Below are positions 36,382-44,886 of a stretch of DNA of 64,000 nucleotides, piece after piece; positions within the stretch are counted from its first letter, which is position 1, and each line of letters begins with the position of its first letter. The translations under genes and the position numbers were made by a program. The stretch comes from Planococcus halotolerans. GTDB lineage: Bacteria; Bacillota; Bacilli; Bacillales_A; Planococcaceae. The notes under the pieces are model-generated. The model was not told where the DNA came from and did not search any database. It saw only the letters and a program-made list of their open reading frames with translations. The stretch is from contig NZ_QLZR01000007.1 of NCBI RefSeq assembly GCF_003289955.1, forward strand, positions 1 to 64,000. Reading direction: 5' to 3'.

Positions 36382-37449
36382 TCATCCATTATGCCATTTA
36401 TACATCCACAGCACACCGGACTTCATGAGGCGTGCAATGCGGCCTGTTACTGTACGGTCTGCGAGATAAGCGAAGCCTTGTTTCTTGCCTAGAGAACCCA
36501 GGAATCCTTTCAGCTTGATCTCAGGCATCGTTTCAGGAAGTTCTTCACCTTTCCAGCGCATCTTAAGAACTTTGACTATCTGTTCCGCCTGCTCTTCAGC
36601 AAGCTGCGCAGAAGGCGCCATCGGCAAAGCTGCACAATCTCCTACGACATAGATATTCTCATTGGCAGGCAATTGGTGGTATTGGTTAATAACTACGCGC
36701 CCGATTGAATCACTCTCAAGCCCCAGTTCCCGAACCGGTTTAACCGGTTGGATACCCGCCGTCCAAACAACTGCATCAACAGGGATCGTCTCTTCATGGT
36801 TATATAGAAGATTCGGCTCCACTTTTGTGATATTGGAGTTTGAAACAACATCAACGTTATGGCTGTCAAACCACTTTTTCACGAAATTGCTCAAGCGTTC
36901 CGGGAAATCGCGCAAAATACGTGGACTGCGGTCAAATAACTTGATCTGCAAATCTTCACGGCTTTCACGAAGTTCACTCGCCAGTTCGATTCCACTTAGT
37001 CCCGCTCCAACTATTCCAACAACAGCATTTGCCGGCAAGCCTAAAAGGGCCTGATAAGTCTGCCTTGACTGTCCGATTGTCTGTATACTGTATGTGTATT
37101 GATCTGCACCGGGAACGCTATGGTATTTATCTTCACAACCCAGTCCAATAACCAAATCGTCAAAGTCGATTCGTTGGCCGTTTTCCATGAATATGCATTT
37201 TTCATCAATGCCGATTTCAAGAATTTCGCCATTGACGATTTTTAAGCGCTCATGCTCCGGAAAATCAACCCGAACATCCTGATCAGATTCTGTACCGGCA
37301 GCCAAAGCGTAAAATTCTGTTTTCATGCTGTGGAATGGCGTACGGTCGATTAATGTGATTTCGACATCCTGTGGCAAACTGCTGGGCAATAAACGAAGCA
37401 ATATTCTCATATTGCCGTAACCGCCGCCTAATAAGACTAGTTTTCGCAT
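36382..37449 (-). CDS. yutJ: NDH-2-like FAD/NAD(P)-dependent oxidoreductase (YutJ)
   Basis: A 355-residue flavoprotein of the NDH-2 family. FAD motif GGGYGNMR (8-15), NADH motif GIVGAGLSGIELASELRE in the middle, GDCAALPMAPSAQLA near the C-terminus. It is shorter than YumB at its C-terminal end and ends in YKWHNG, so membrane contact may differ. A Rex-type operator covers the -35 of its promoter, implying induction when NADH is high or oxygen low. Divergent from yuzB, as in B. subtilis. Confidence 0.9.
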   Translation of the reverse strand: MRKLVLLGGGYGNMRILLRLLPSSLPQDVEITLIDRTPFHSMKTEFYALAAGTESDQDVRVDFPEHERLKIVNGEILEIGIDEKCIFMENGQRIDFDDLVIGLGCEDKYHSVPGADQYTYSIQTIGQSRQTYQALLGLPANAVVGIVGAGLSGIELASELRESREDLQIKLFDRSPRILRDFPERLSNFVKKWFDSHNVDVVSNSNITKVEPNLLYNHEETIPVDAVVWTAGIQPVKPVRELGLESDSIGRVVINQYHQLPANENIYVVGDCAALPMAPSAQLAEEQAEQIVKVLKMRWKGEELPETMPEIKLKGFLGSLGKKQGFAYLADRTVTGRIARLMKSGVLWMYKWHNG

Positions 37450-37495
37450 AAAAATCTCCTTTAACTTTCATCTGTCTACTACTATCTCATTTAGC

Positions 37496-37524
37496 ATTAT
37501 ATCGGATTGTGATAAGTTTCACAA
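37496..37524 (-). promoter_or_regulatory. yutJ promoter overlapped by a Rex operator
   Basis: On the minus strand TTGTGA (37519-37524) and TATAAT (37496-37501) are spaced 17 bases. The -35 lies in the palindrome TTGTGATAAGTTTCACAA (37507-37524), which fits the Rex consensus TTGTGA-N6-TCACAA exactly. Binding of Rex would block the polymerase when NADH/NAD+ is low. Confidence 0.8.
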
Positions 37525-37599
37525 TAACTCCAGAAGAAATCAAATAATTGACTTTCCCCCTGAAAAAAGGTAGGATTTCGAAGTAGCGAGGTGACCTAA

Positions 37600-37836
37600 A
37601 TGAATCCGATTGTTGAATTTTGCGTCAGCAATATCGTAAACGGGGCCCAGGAAGCTTTTGAAAAACTCGATCGGGATCCAAATCTCGATGTGTTGGAATA
37701 TGGCTGCCTGAGTTATTGTACTAAATGCGCCGAAACCCTGTATGCCTTAGTGAACGGCGAAATCGTCGAAGCAGATACACCCGAAGAACTGACACGCAAA
37801 GTGTATGAGTTTATAGAAGAAAACCCATTGTTTTAA
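37600..37836 (+). CDS. yuzB: YuzB family protein (DUF1450)
   Basis: A 78-residue cytosolic protein of the YuzB/DUF1450 family. Three cysteines, EFCVSN near the N-terminus and YGCLSYCTKC (34-43) in the centre, suggest metal or cluster binding, but no function is established. GAGGTG precedes the ATG. It shares the yutJ intergenic region and may also respond to the Rex site. Confidence 0.9.
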   Translation: MNPIVEFCVSNIVNGAQEAFEKLDRDPNLDVLEYGCLSYCTKCAETLYALVNGEIVEADTPEELTRKVYEFIEENPLF

Positions 37837-37860
37837 GCCATCATTCCGATGGCTTTTTTA
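37835..37860 (+). terminator. Terminator after yuzB
   Basis: Stem AAGCCATC/GATGGCTT followed by TTTT. The stop codon of yuzB lies in the 5' arm. Confidence 0.85.
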
Positions 37861-38622
37861 TATTTCCCAAAAACTGAGGTTTTCAATTGCATAGGTAGGA
37901 GAAACTTCTTTTTTAATAGCCTCTTCCATTGGTGTTACGCCAGTATTGACATGAATTGTATCTATCCCGAAGCGGATTCCTGCCTGAATATCGGTATCGT
38001 AGTTATCCCCGACCATTACCATTCCCTCTTTATCGCAACCATTTTCATATTGTATCGCTTCGAGCATATGCATTTCCGGTTTGCCGATGAATACAGGTTC
38101 TACCCCTGTTGACGAAGAAACCACTTTCGTAAAAGCGCCGTTGCCAGGCATAAAGCCCCTTTCAGATGGAAAGGCCAAATCCCGGTTTGTCGATAGAAAG
38201 ACCGCCCCTTTACGGACTTCCAGGCAGGCGGTCGCCAGTTTCTGAAAGTTGATGTTCCGGTCAATACCCATTAGGACGATATCCGCATCTTCATAAACCC
38301 TTTCAATTCCTTCACTCTTAAGCGCTTCTTCCACGCCGTCTGTGCCGATCATAAAAACTTTCTTTCCCGGATACCATCTTTTGATGTATTTTGCTGCTGC
38401 AATTGCTGAAGTCATAATATGGTCAGCAGGTGACACGATACCAAACGACTCCAGCTTTTCTGCAAATTGCTGCTGAGTCATGGATGCATTATTCGTTACA
38501 TAATAAGGTTCCATGCCCTTCTTTTGAAGGCGGTGAATAAAATCGGCAGTTTCAGGTATCAATTCACTGCCTCTAAATACCGTACCATCCAAATCAAGGC
38601 AATAAACATTATAGTCCTTCAT
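37858..38622 (-). CDS. yutF: HAD-superfamily phosphatase (YutF, NagD-type)
   Basis: A 254-residue HAD hydrolase of the subfamily IIA (TIGR01457). Motif I is D10-x-D12 in CLDLDGTVFRG with a C2A cap; VTNNAS is motif II; GKPEMHMLEA and MVGDNYDTD give the lysine and motif IV. Likely dephosphorylates sugar or nucleotide phosphates in the cytosol. Start ATG 38622 follows CTGAGG; the frame upstream overlaps yutE. Start overlaps the yutE stop by 14 bases. Confidence 0.92.
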   Translation of the reverse strand: MKDYNVYCLDLDGTVFRGSELIPETADFIHRLQKKGMEPYYVTNNASMTQQQFAEKLESFGIVSPADHIMTSAIAAAKYIKRWYPGKKVFMIGTDGVEEALKSEGIERVYEDADIVLMGIDRNINFQKLATACLEVRKGAVFLSTNRDLAFPSERGFMPGNGAFTKVVSSSTGVEPVFIGKPEMHMLEAIQYENGCDKEGMVMVGDNYDTDIQAGIRFGIDTIHVNTGVTPMEEAIKKEVSPTYAIENLSFWEI

Positions 38623-39067
38623 TTTTTGCCTCAGGGATAAATGCTGATACCGGTCCAAGCTCATGGACTAGATAATGCTCCACTTTGGGGCCGAACGATT
38701 CCAATTCAGTAATAGCACCGTTCAGAACTTCAATAATTTTTGCATGATCCATCTTCATAAAATCACGCACCAACGATTTCCGTAAACCGATCACCCTTTT
38801 CAAAGGCGCATCCATTTCAGGCGAAATCACTCCTTCATCAGTTAAAATATCTATGATGTCATCATAACTGCCGGGATCTCTCATGATGAATCCATCAATC
38901 ATGCTATTGCCGACATCTATGATGGATTCGACGATGTTATGCGTAAGCCGCTCCAATGCCAATTGGTCTTCGAGGCTGTTCCATTCCGATTTGGTTTTAT
39001 ATAACTCCAATAAGGAATTCATATAAGCGATTGTTTCTGTAATTTTGCTGCGGTCAATAAAATACAT
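38609..39067 (-). CDS. yutE: DUF86/HepT-fold protein with degenerate toxin motif (YutE)
   Basis: A 152-residue helical protein of the DUF86 (HepT-like) family. The HepT RNase/AMPylation-target motif Rx4HxY should lie at 96-103, but here reads R-KSLV-R-D-F, so both the histidine and the tyrosine are missing. No MNT-type antitoxin gene is adjacent; it is coupled with yutF instead. It therefore seems to be a housekeeping relative rather than a working toxin. GGAGGG lies before the ATG. Confidence 0.85.
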   Translation of the reverse strand: MYFIDRSKITETIAYMNSLLELYKTKSEWNSLEDQLALERLTHNIVESIIDVGNSMIDGFIMRDPGSYDDIIDILTDEGVISPEMDAPLKRVIGLRKSLVRDFMKMDHAKIIEVLNGAITELESFGPKVEHYLVHELGPVSAFIPEAKNEGL

Positions 39068-39133
39068 GTGTAACCCTCCAACAGGTATAGTTTCTATCTA
39101 TATATTATCATTACCTATAATAGCATATTGGCA

Positions 39134-39172
39134 TAAAAAAACCCCGCTGCATCATGCTTCCGCAACGGGATT
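39134..39172 (-). terminator. Terminator overlapping the yutD stop
   Basis: Stem TCCCGTTGC/GCAGCGGGG with an 11-base loop on the minus strand, then TTTTTTT. The last yutD codons are in the loop and 5' arm. Confidence 0.82.
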
Positions 39173-39526
39173 TTCCTGTGTTGACTGATCGGTTTGTTCT
39201 TCTTCTGTTTGATCTGCGGCTTCCTGTTCAGGCTCAGGCGCTTTGCCGACTTTCTTGATGACGAAATAAGCACAGCCGAAATTGCAGTATTCATATAAAT
39301 AATCCTGCAAAGTGCTGATTTTGGTGTCATAGCTGGCTTTATGGTTGGTGTCTTCAAAGAAGCCCTTCAACCGCAGCTGGCCATAGCCCCAATCTCCAAG
39401 TATGTAATCATACTTGCCTAAAATCTCACTATACCGGTTATTTATGGCTTCTTCCTGAAATCCTTCACGGTAATCGATGACAATTTCATAATTCCACTGG
39501 TCTATCGTAATCAAAATATTCACCAT
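39152..39526 (-). CDS. yutD: YutD family protein
   Basis: A 124-residue DUF1027/YutD protein. The conserved core runs from YEIVIDYREGF to ILGDWGYGQLRLKGF and YLYEYCNFGCAYFVIKK (about 12-90), followed by a disordered acidic Q/E/T-rich tail of some 35 residues. Function unknown. The ribosome site is poor (GGATGG); a strong AAAAGGAG stands 90 bases further up without a long frame behind it. Confidence 0.82.
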   Translation of the reverse strand: MVNILITIDQWNYEIVIDYREGFQEEAINNRYSEILGKYDYILGDWGYGQLRLKGFFEDTNHKASYDTKISTLQDYLYEYCNFGCAYFVIKKVGKAPEPEQEAADQTEEEQTDQSTQENPVAEA

Positions 39527-39675
39527 CCATTTACTTTAGCCTTCAGGCAAAGGCTTGTTTTTCACTGGCGCATTGCAAACAATCTCCTTTTGAAAACCTG
39601 GAAGCCTGTCAACCATTCTCTTTCCCAAATGTACCATAAAGCCGCTAGCCTAACAAGGAACAGTCCTGCCAAAAC

Positions 39676-39710
39676 AAAAACCCTGGAAACATGAAGTTTC
39701 CAGGGTTTTT
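39676..39710 (-). terminator. Terminator after metPS
   Basis: Perfect 15-bp stem AAAAACCCTGGAAAC/GTTTCCAGGGTTTTT with a five-base loop. Confidence 0.92.
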
Positions 39711-39723
39711 ATTATTCTTTACA

Positions 39724-39846
39724 TCAAGCTGCGTTATCTGCCTTATTCTTTTTACCGCTTCGTACTGCATTAAAAATACTGGCAGCCAAACCGCCCCATA
39801 AAAGCACCATACCGATAATCATAACTACGATTGCGCTTACTTCCAT
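39724..39846 (-). CDS. metS: MetS-like small subunit of NSS transporter (40 aa)
   Basis: A 40-residue single-span membrane protein: MEVSAIVVMIIGMVLLWGG, then a basic tail RSGKKNK. ATG 39846 follows AAGGGGG with eight-base spacing, and the gene starts 13 bases after the transporter stop. In Corynebacterium, MetS is the small subunit needed by the NSS-type methionine/alanine importer MetP, and this gene has the same size, topology and position. Too short for most gene finders. Confidence 0.85.
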   Translation of the reverse strand: MEVSAIVVMIIGMVLLWGGLAASIFNAVRSGKKNKADNAA

Positions 39847-39859
39847 AGCGTTAACCCCC

Positions 39860-41380
39860 TTATTTTTCTTCTTCGAATTGCGCATGGCTCTTATGCCATT
39901 TGCCGAGTGAGAACAAGATTCCTAAGATTAAAGCACCAGCTGCTACAGCGACGCCTCCGAATAATGTAAACATATCGGAATAGCCTTCATAGTTACCTGT
40001 TTCTGTTTCAAATCCTTTAAGGATATTAAGTCTCAGCAATCCGAACATCATATAACCCAACACGATTGGAGTTATGACCCCAAGGCTGAATTTCCACCAG
40101 CCACCAAGCTGGATGTCAGAAATTGCATTTGCATGATTTTTAAGGTTATCTGCTTTACGCAGAACCCATACAACCATGACAACTTCAATAAGACCGACTG
40201 CTGCAACACCAAATTGGTTGATGTAGTAATCTGCAAGGTCAAGGAAGTAAAGACCGCCTTGAGTAGCGAACAGAATGGAAATTAATGCAGCCAATCCGCC
40301 ACCGAAAGCAACCGCTTTGCGGCGTGAAGTTCCGAATTTCTCAGAAATTGCTGCTACATACGTTTCTGTGATTGACATCAAGGAAGTTAATCCTGCAAGA
40401 GTCAATGACAGGAAGAACAGGACACCGAAGAGTCCATTCAATCCTGGGAACTGGTTGATGATTTGCGGGAATACCACAAATGCCAAACCGACTCCGCCAG
40501 CTGCTACGTCAGCTACTTCTACACCGGATTGCGCCGCCATGAAGCCGAGTGCAGCGAATACCCCAATCCCTGCAAGCAACTCAAAGCTTGAGTTGGCAAA
40601 TCCGGTAATGAAAGCGTTATTTGTGATATCCGATTTTTTCGGAAGATAACTTGAATAAGTTATCATTATGGCAAAGGCTACGGATAAACTGAAGAAAATA
40701 TGTCCGTAAGCAGCAACCCAAACCGACGGATCCATGATGGCATCAAAATTCGGTTCGAAGAATGCGTTTAGACCCATCATCGCACCATCCAAAGTAACAG
40801 CGCGGATAACAATAATAAGGAAGATGACCACCAATGTCGGAATGAAAATCCGGTTGGCAGCTTCAATCCCTTTCTTGACTCCAGCTAAAAGAATTCCAAG
40901 AGTGATAGCCCATACCAGCGCTAGCGGGATAAAAATACCCCAGACGATATCGCCGGTTTGTCCCGGGACGTCTCCAAGCTGCAGAAAATCTGCAAACAAG
41001 AATGTTTCTGTGTCAGTGCCCCATGCCTGGTTAATTGCAAAAATCGTATATCGCATTGCCCAGGCGATGATGACTGCATAATAAACGGATATGACGAATG
41101 ATACGATTACTGCCCACCAGCCCAGCCATTCCGCTTTCTTGCCGCTCATGCGGAAGAATGATAATGGCGCTGATCCACGGTATCTGTGCCCGATGGTGAA
41201 TTCTAAGATTAGAATCGGTATCCCTGCAGTTAACAGAGCGAATAAGTACGGTATAAAGAATGCTCCTCCACCATTTTCATAGGCCACATACGGAAAGCGC
41301 CAAATGTTTCCCAAACCGATTGCCGAGCCGACTGCCGCCATGATAAAACCGGCGCGTGTCCCCCATTGCGAACGTTCCAT
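39860..41380 (-). CDS. metP: NSS-family Na+-dependent methionine/alanine transporter (MetP-like)
   Basis: A 506-residue neurotransmitter:sodium symporter with 12 helices. Helix 1 carries VGSAIGLGNIWRFPYVAYENGGG, the hallmark Na+/substrate loop, and the paired small gene (39724) points to the MetPS subtype importing methionine or alanine. Ribosome site GAGGGGGAG. A promoter is visible at 41469-41497. No riboswitch was seen in its leader, unlike metNIQ. Confidence 0.9.
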   Translation of the reverse strand: MERSQWGTRAGFIMAAVGSAIGLGNIWRFPYVAYENGGGAFFIPYLFALLTAGIPILILEFTIGHRYRGSAPLSFFRMSGKKAEWLGWWAVIVSFVISVYYAVIIAWAMRYTIFAINQAWGTDTETFLFADFLQLGDVPGQTGDIVWGIFIPLALVWAITLGILLAGVKKGIEAANRIFIPTLVVIFLIIVIRAVTLDGAMMGLNAFFEPNFDAIMDPSVWVAAYGHIFFSLSVAFAIMITYSSYLPKKSDITNNAFITGFANSSFELLAGIGVFAALGFMAAQSGVEVADVAAGGVGLAFVVFPQIINQFPGLNGLFGVLFFLSLTLAGLTSLMSITETYVAAISEKFGTSRRKAVAFGGGLAALISILFATQGGLYFLDLADYYINQFGVAAVGLIEVVMVVWVLRKADNLKNHANAISDIQLGGWWKFSLGVITPIVLGYMMFGLLRLNILKGFETETGNYEGYSDMFTLFGGVAVAAGALILGILFSLGKWHKSHAQFEEEK

Positions 41381-41468
41381 AATTTCTCCCCCTCTTTACG
41401 AACTTCCAATTCTCTTACAGAAAAATGGGAAGTTTGTATATTTTCAGATTATTATTTAATCTAAAAAT

Positions 41469-41497
41469 AGTATACCGAGCGGGTAGTTCAAAGTAAA
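41469..41497 (-). promoter_or_regulatory. Promoter of metPS
   Basis: Minus strand TTTACT (41492-41497) and TATACT (41469-41474) separated by 17 bases; start near 41461, giving an 80-base leader. Confidence 0.6.
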
Positions 41498-41541
41498 GAC
41501 GATTTCATATATTTTTTTAAAAAAACTATTCCTATAATAAT

Positions 41542-41570
41542 AAAAAAACGGAGAGGAATTCTCTCCGCTT
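41542..41570 (-). terminator. Terminator after the lysine transporter
   Basis: Stem CGGAGAG/CTCTCCG with loop AATTC and a TTTTTTT tail on the minus strand. Confidence 0.88.
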
Positions 41571-41575
41571 TCTAT

Positions 41576-43153
41576 TTACTGAGCATTTCTGGCTCTTTCA
41601 AGTGTAGTTGTTCTTTGTGACCAAACCACAAATAGTATTGTAAGGATAATAACAACAGCCAATAAAGACCATAAAAGCGAACCAGTAAGACCTATGACCA
41701 AATACCCTACTGCCGCGATTGCCGCAGCTGTCAATGCATAAGGAAGCTGTGTAGCGACGTGGTCCATATGATTACTTCCTGCGCCAGTCGAGGACAAGAT
41801 TGTCGTGTCTGAAATCGGTGAACAATGGTCACCGAAAACCGCACCTGCAAGAACTGCTGACAAAGATGCCAATAATAATTCCGGTGCAGCTTCAATCATG
41901 ATGGTTCCGGCAATCGGCAACAGGATACCGAATGACCCCCACGATGTACCGGTTGAAAACGCCATTACTCCCGCCAGAAGGAATAGCATGACCGGAAGAA
42001 CTGAAACTGGAATATTACCATCACTCACAATTCCCGCAAGATAAGTGCCTGTCTCAAGTGCGCCGATAAGGTAAGTCAGAGACCAGGCGAAAATCAGAAT
42101 CAGGACAGCTCCCATCATCGATTTGATCCCTGCCCAGATTCCTTTGCCGATCCATCCGGCATTGGCAGTTTCGTTTTTGTTCATTTGCAGCAAATACAGA
42201 ACGATGGATGTAATTGTTCCTAAAAGTCCACCAACCAGCAATGATAGAGGAACATCGGTGTTTTCAAATATCAGCCAGATATCCAGCTGCTGACCGGCAT
42301 TTTGATAACCCGTCCACAGCATTGCGGCGATTGTTCCTGCAACCAACACGAGGATTGGAAGCAGTAGATCAAGTACACGCCCATGGGAATGGGACGGGAA
42401 TTCTTCTTTCATTTCTCCTGGAATCGATTTCTCAGGATCATAAAGCTGTCCGTTCTCGATAGCATTCACTTCGTGCTTTTTCATTTCACCGAAATCTACA
42501 TCACGGTAAGCTACGAAAAATACGATGGCGAGTGCCGCGATAACATAAAAGTTCATCGGCGCCATCCATAGGAATGCTTCCAAAGCCGAATATTCCACGA
42601 ATGTTTGACCTGCGAGAATCGTTGCGATGATCCCAATGATTGCTGCGCCCCAACTTGAAACCGGTGAAACCACGCAGACAGGAGCTGCAGTGGAATCGAT
42701 GAAATAAGCGAGTTTCGCACGTGACACCTTGTAGCGGTCGGTTATTGGGCGAGCAACCTGTCCGACTGCCAGTGCATTGAAATAATCATCGATGAAGATA
42801 AGAATACCAAGCGCTACCGTAAGCATTTTTGCCCCGCGGCGGGATTTGACCCGTTTTGAAGCCCAGTCGGCAAAAGCGTGGCTTCCTCCGGACAAACTGA
42901 CGAATGCAGTAATTATACCCAGCAATAGCAAGAATAGAAGAATAAAGACATTATATGCGTTAAAGCCTTCATCCCAGAAAATTACCTGAAATGATGTAAA
43001 TAATTCCTGCAGTGTACCAACTGGGGCAAATGATGTTAAAATGAGCGCCGCCGAAATGATACCTACACCCAGTGATAAAAGTACCCGCCGTGTCAGCAAC
43101 ACCATTACGATTGCGATAATCGGCGGCAGGATCGAGAAGATCGTGTTTTCCAT
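41576..43153 (-). CDS. NhaC-family transporter, predicted lysine importer (LysW type)
   Basis: A 525-residue protein of the NhaC Na+/H+ antiporter family with 12-14 helices; motifs GDHCSPISDTTILSSTGAG and FIDDYFNALAVG are typical. On sequence alone it would be called a sodium antiporter. The complete lysine riboswitch in its leader points instead to lysine transport, as described for lysine-riboswitch-controlled NhaC homologues (LysW) in other Firmicutes. Start ATG 43153 follows AGGAGG. Transport direction and ion coupling are inferred. Confidence 0.85.
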   Translation of the reverse strand: MENTIFSILPPIIAIVMVLLTRRVLLSLGVGIISAALILTSFAPVGTLQELFTSFQVIFWDEGFNAYNVFILLFLLLLGIITAFVSLSGGSHAFADWASKRVKSRRGAKMLTVALGILIFIDDYFNALAVGQVARPITDRYKVSRAKLAYFIDSTAAPVCVVSPVSSWGAAIIGIIATILAGQTFVEYSALEAFLWMAPMNFYVIAALAIVFFVAYRDVDFGEMKKHEVNAIENGQLYDPEKSIPGEMKEEFPSHSHGRVLDLLLPILVLVAGTIAAMLWTGYQNAGQQLDIWLIFENTDVPLSLLVGGLLGTITSIVLYLLQMNKNETANAGWIGKGIWAGIKSMMGAVLILIFAWSLTYLIGALETGTYLAGIVSDGNIPVSVLPVMLFLLAGVMAFSTGTSWGSFGILLPIAGTIMIEAAPELLLASLSAVLAGAVFGDHCSPISDTTILSSTGAGSNHMDHVATQLPYALTAAAIAAVGYLVIGLTGSLLWSLLAVVIILTILFVVWSQRTTTLERARNAQ

Positions 43154-43194
43154 GAATAGTTTCCTCCTATTTTTTGATGGAATAGAATGGAGAA

Positions 43195-43440
43195 AAAAAG
43201 CCGGCTCTATCCTAAGGGATAAGTCGGCTTTCTACAATTCGTCTGTGCGGTAAAACATCAAACAACCCTGTAGCTCTCCATTTATGCAAGCATAAATGAC
43301 AGTGGCATCCCTATTAAGGATGCCCCCAGCCTCACTTCCCGGTGACAACGGAAAATGGACTTCGGCAAAACCGCCTTTCAAATATGATCATCGCTGTCAC
43401 GCTCACATATTTTACTGATCGGTTTTGCAGCCTCTACCCA
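43195..43440 (-). promoter_or_regulatory. Lysine riboswitch (L box) with terminator
   Basis: Read on the minus strand from 43438: AGAGGCTGC, ATCAGTAA, GGCGGTTTTGCCGAAG, GGCTGGGGGCATC, GATGCCACTGTC and GGAGAGCTAC occur in the order of the L-box aptamer (to about 43266). A terminator hairpin (AAGCCGGC...GTCGGCTT, 43199-43231, then TTTTTTTC) precedes the coding start. Lysine should favour termination, so the gene is on when lysine is scarce. Confidence 0.93.
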
Positions 43441-43460
43441 TCGATATACAATTCTTTGTT

Positions 43461-43489
43461 AGCATATACTAAAATTGTCTTAAAATCAA
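43461..43489 (-). promoter_or_regulatory. Promoter of the L-box transcript
   Basis: Minus strand TTGATT (43484-43489) and TATGCT (43461-43466) with 17 bases between them; the start falls about 15 bases before the aptamer. Confidence 0.55.
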
Positions 43490-43515
43490 GGTCAATTTCA
43501 GACCGGACAGTCCAC

Positions 43516-44859
43516 TTACTGCACTGTATTGCGCGAGAAATAATCGCTGAAGACGTCCCGGATAAACTCCGGCATGAAATAGGTTTTCGGAGAACGCTTG
43601 AATTCCGGAAAGAAATAACCGAAAGTAAACATGTCCAACGTGATGAGCCTATACACTCTGTTACTGTCTGCAAGCTTATTATTGATATATAACTGATGAT
43701 TGTCCATATCCATTCCTGTACGGATCATCTTCCCAAAAACAGCACCTCTGAAGCCCAGGCCTTTCAATTCAAGCTGCGGCCATTCGGAGTTCATCGACTG
43801 GAGATAAATTTCCTTCAATTCCGCGCCGGTCAGTTCGATCATACACGGATTGATGGGATGCGGCAGCATCCGGTGGAAATCGTAACGGGTGATTTCGCCA
43901 AGCGGCATATCTTCCATAAACAAGCCGGCATTGAATAGCGCACAATCCGCTCCCGAAAATTCAATCATGGCCTTTCCGAATAACTGAGCCATCTCCGACT
44001 CCTTAAACCATTCGGCTTTGAGGGCTGCATCGTTATAGAATACAGCATCCCTCATCAAATCTTTTCCATTCTCCCGCAGCTTTTGGTCATAGCTTTCATC
44101 CGGATTATCCAATTTCTCTGTTTCAATTAAATACGCTTTTTTCTTTTTTAAATCTTCATCTATAATAACGTGGCCAAGATAAGCTCCAAACTTACCTGCA
44201 GCTCCGAGCAGCACATTGCCGATCATTTTACCATCATGAAAAATATGATGGGTATGCGCACCTAATATCAAATCAATTTCCGGACAGCTCTCAGCAAGTA
44301 GTTCGTCTTCCCTTATCCCAAGATGTGATAAACAGACGATAAAGTCCGTATCTGCTTTAATCTGTTCTACCGATTGAAGTATGGATTCCCTTGCAGCAGT
44401 CACTTTCCAGCCTAATCTTTCATAAAAAGGAGTGAATTCAGCAGTGGCACCGACAAGACCGATCCGTTTTCCTTCAGATGTCCGAATAATTTTATGCGGC
44501 TTCGCCCAATCCGGCCGATCACCGTTTTCAGCTAAGAGATTGGATAGGATAATATCAAAATTCGCATCCTTATATAAATCATCCAATTCCTCTTTTGACA
44601 AAGTAATGCCTTCATTATTGCCTATCGTTACTGCATCATAACCAGCTTCATTCAACAATTCCACATTCCCTTTTCCTGCTGTCCCTTCTGTATAAGGGTG
44701 AGAACGGTCCACATGATCTCCGATATCCAAAATAAGACAGAAATCACCCATTTCTTCGTGCCAGCGCTTCCGTTCAGCCAAAAAAGCATGGATACTGGGC
44801 CAATTGCCAAAATGGCTGTGCAGATCATTTGTGTGATATATATGAATAGTTTCAGCCAT
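43516..44859 (-). CDS. yunD: 5'-nucleotidase/metallophosphoesterase (YunD)
   Basis: A 447-residue two-domain enzyme: calcineurin-like metallophosphatase (about 1-250, with YHTNDLHSH, DIGDHVDRS, GNNEG and LGAHTHH supplying metal ligands) and a 5'-nucleotidase C-terminal domain (about 270-440). There is no signal peptide, so it acts in the cytosol or is released otherwise. It is predicted to hydrolyse nucleotide or nucleotide-sugar phosphates. Adjacent to yunF as in B. subtilis. Confidence 0.9.
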   Translation of the reverse strand: MAETIHIYHTNDLHSHFGNWPSIHAFLAERKRWHEEMGDFCLILDIGDHVDRSHPYTEGTAGKGNVELLNEAGYDAVTIGNNEGITLSKEELDDLYKDANFDIILSNLLAENGDRPDWAKPHKIIRTSEGKRIGLVGATAEFTPFYERLGWKVTAARESILQSVEQIKADTDFIVCLSHLGIREDELLAESCPEIDLILGAHTHHIFHDGKMIGNVLLGAAGKFGAYLGHVIIDEDLKKKKAYLIETEKLDNPDESYDQKLRENGKDLMRDAVFYNDAALKAEWFKESEMAQLFGKAMIEFSGADCALFNAGLFMEDMPLGEITRYDFHRMLPHPINPCMIELTGAELKEIYLQSMNSEWPQLELKGLGFRGAVFGKMIRTGMDMDNHQLYINNKLADSNRVYRLITLDMFTFGYFFPEFKRSPKTYFMPEFIRDVFSDYFSRNTVQ

Positions 44860-44886
44860 TTTAAAACACCTCTTTATTGCCTCTCG

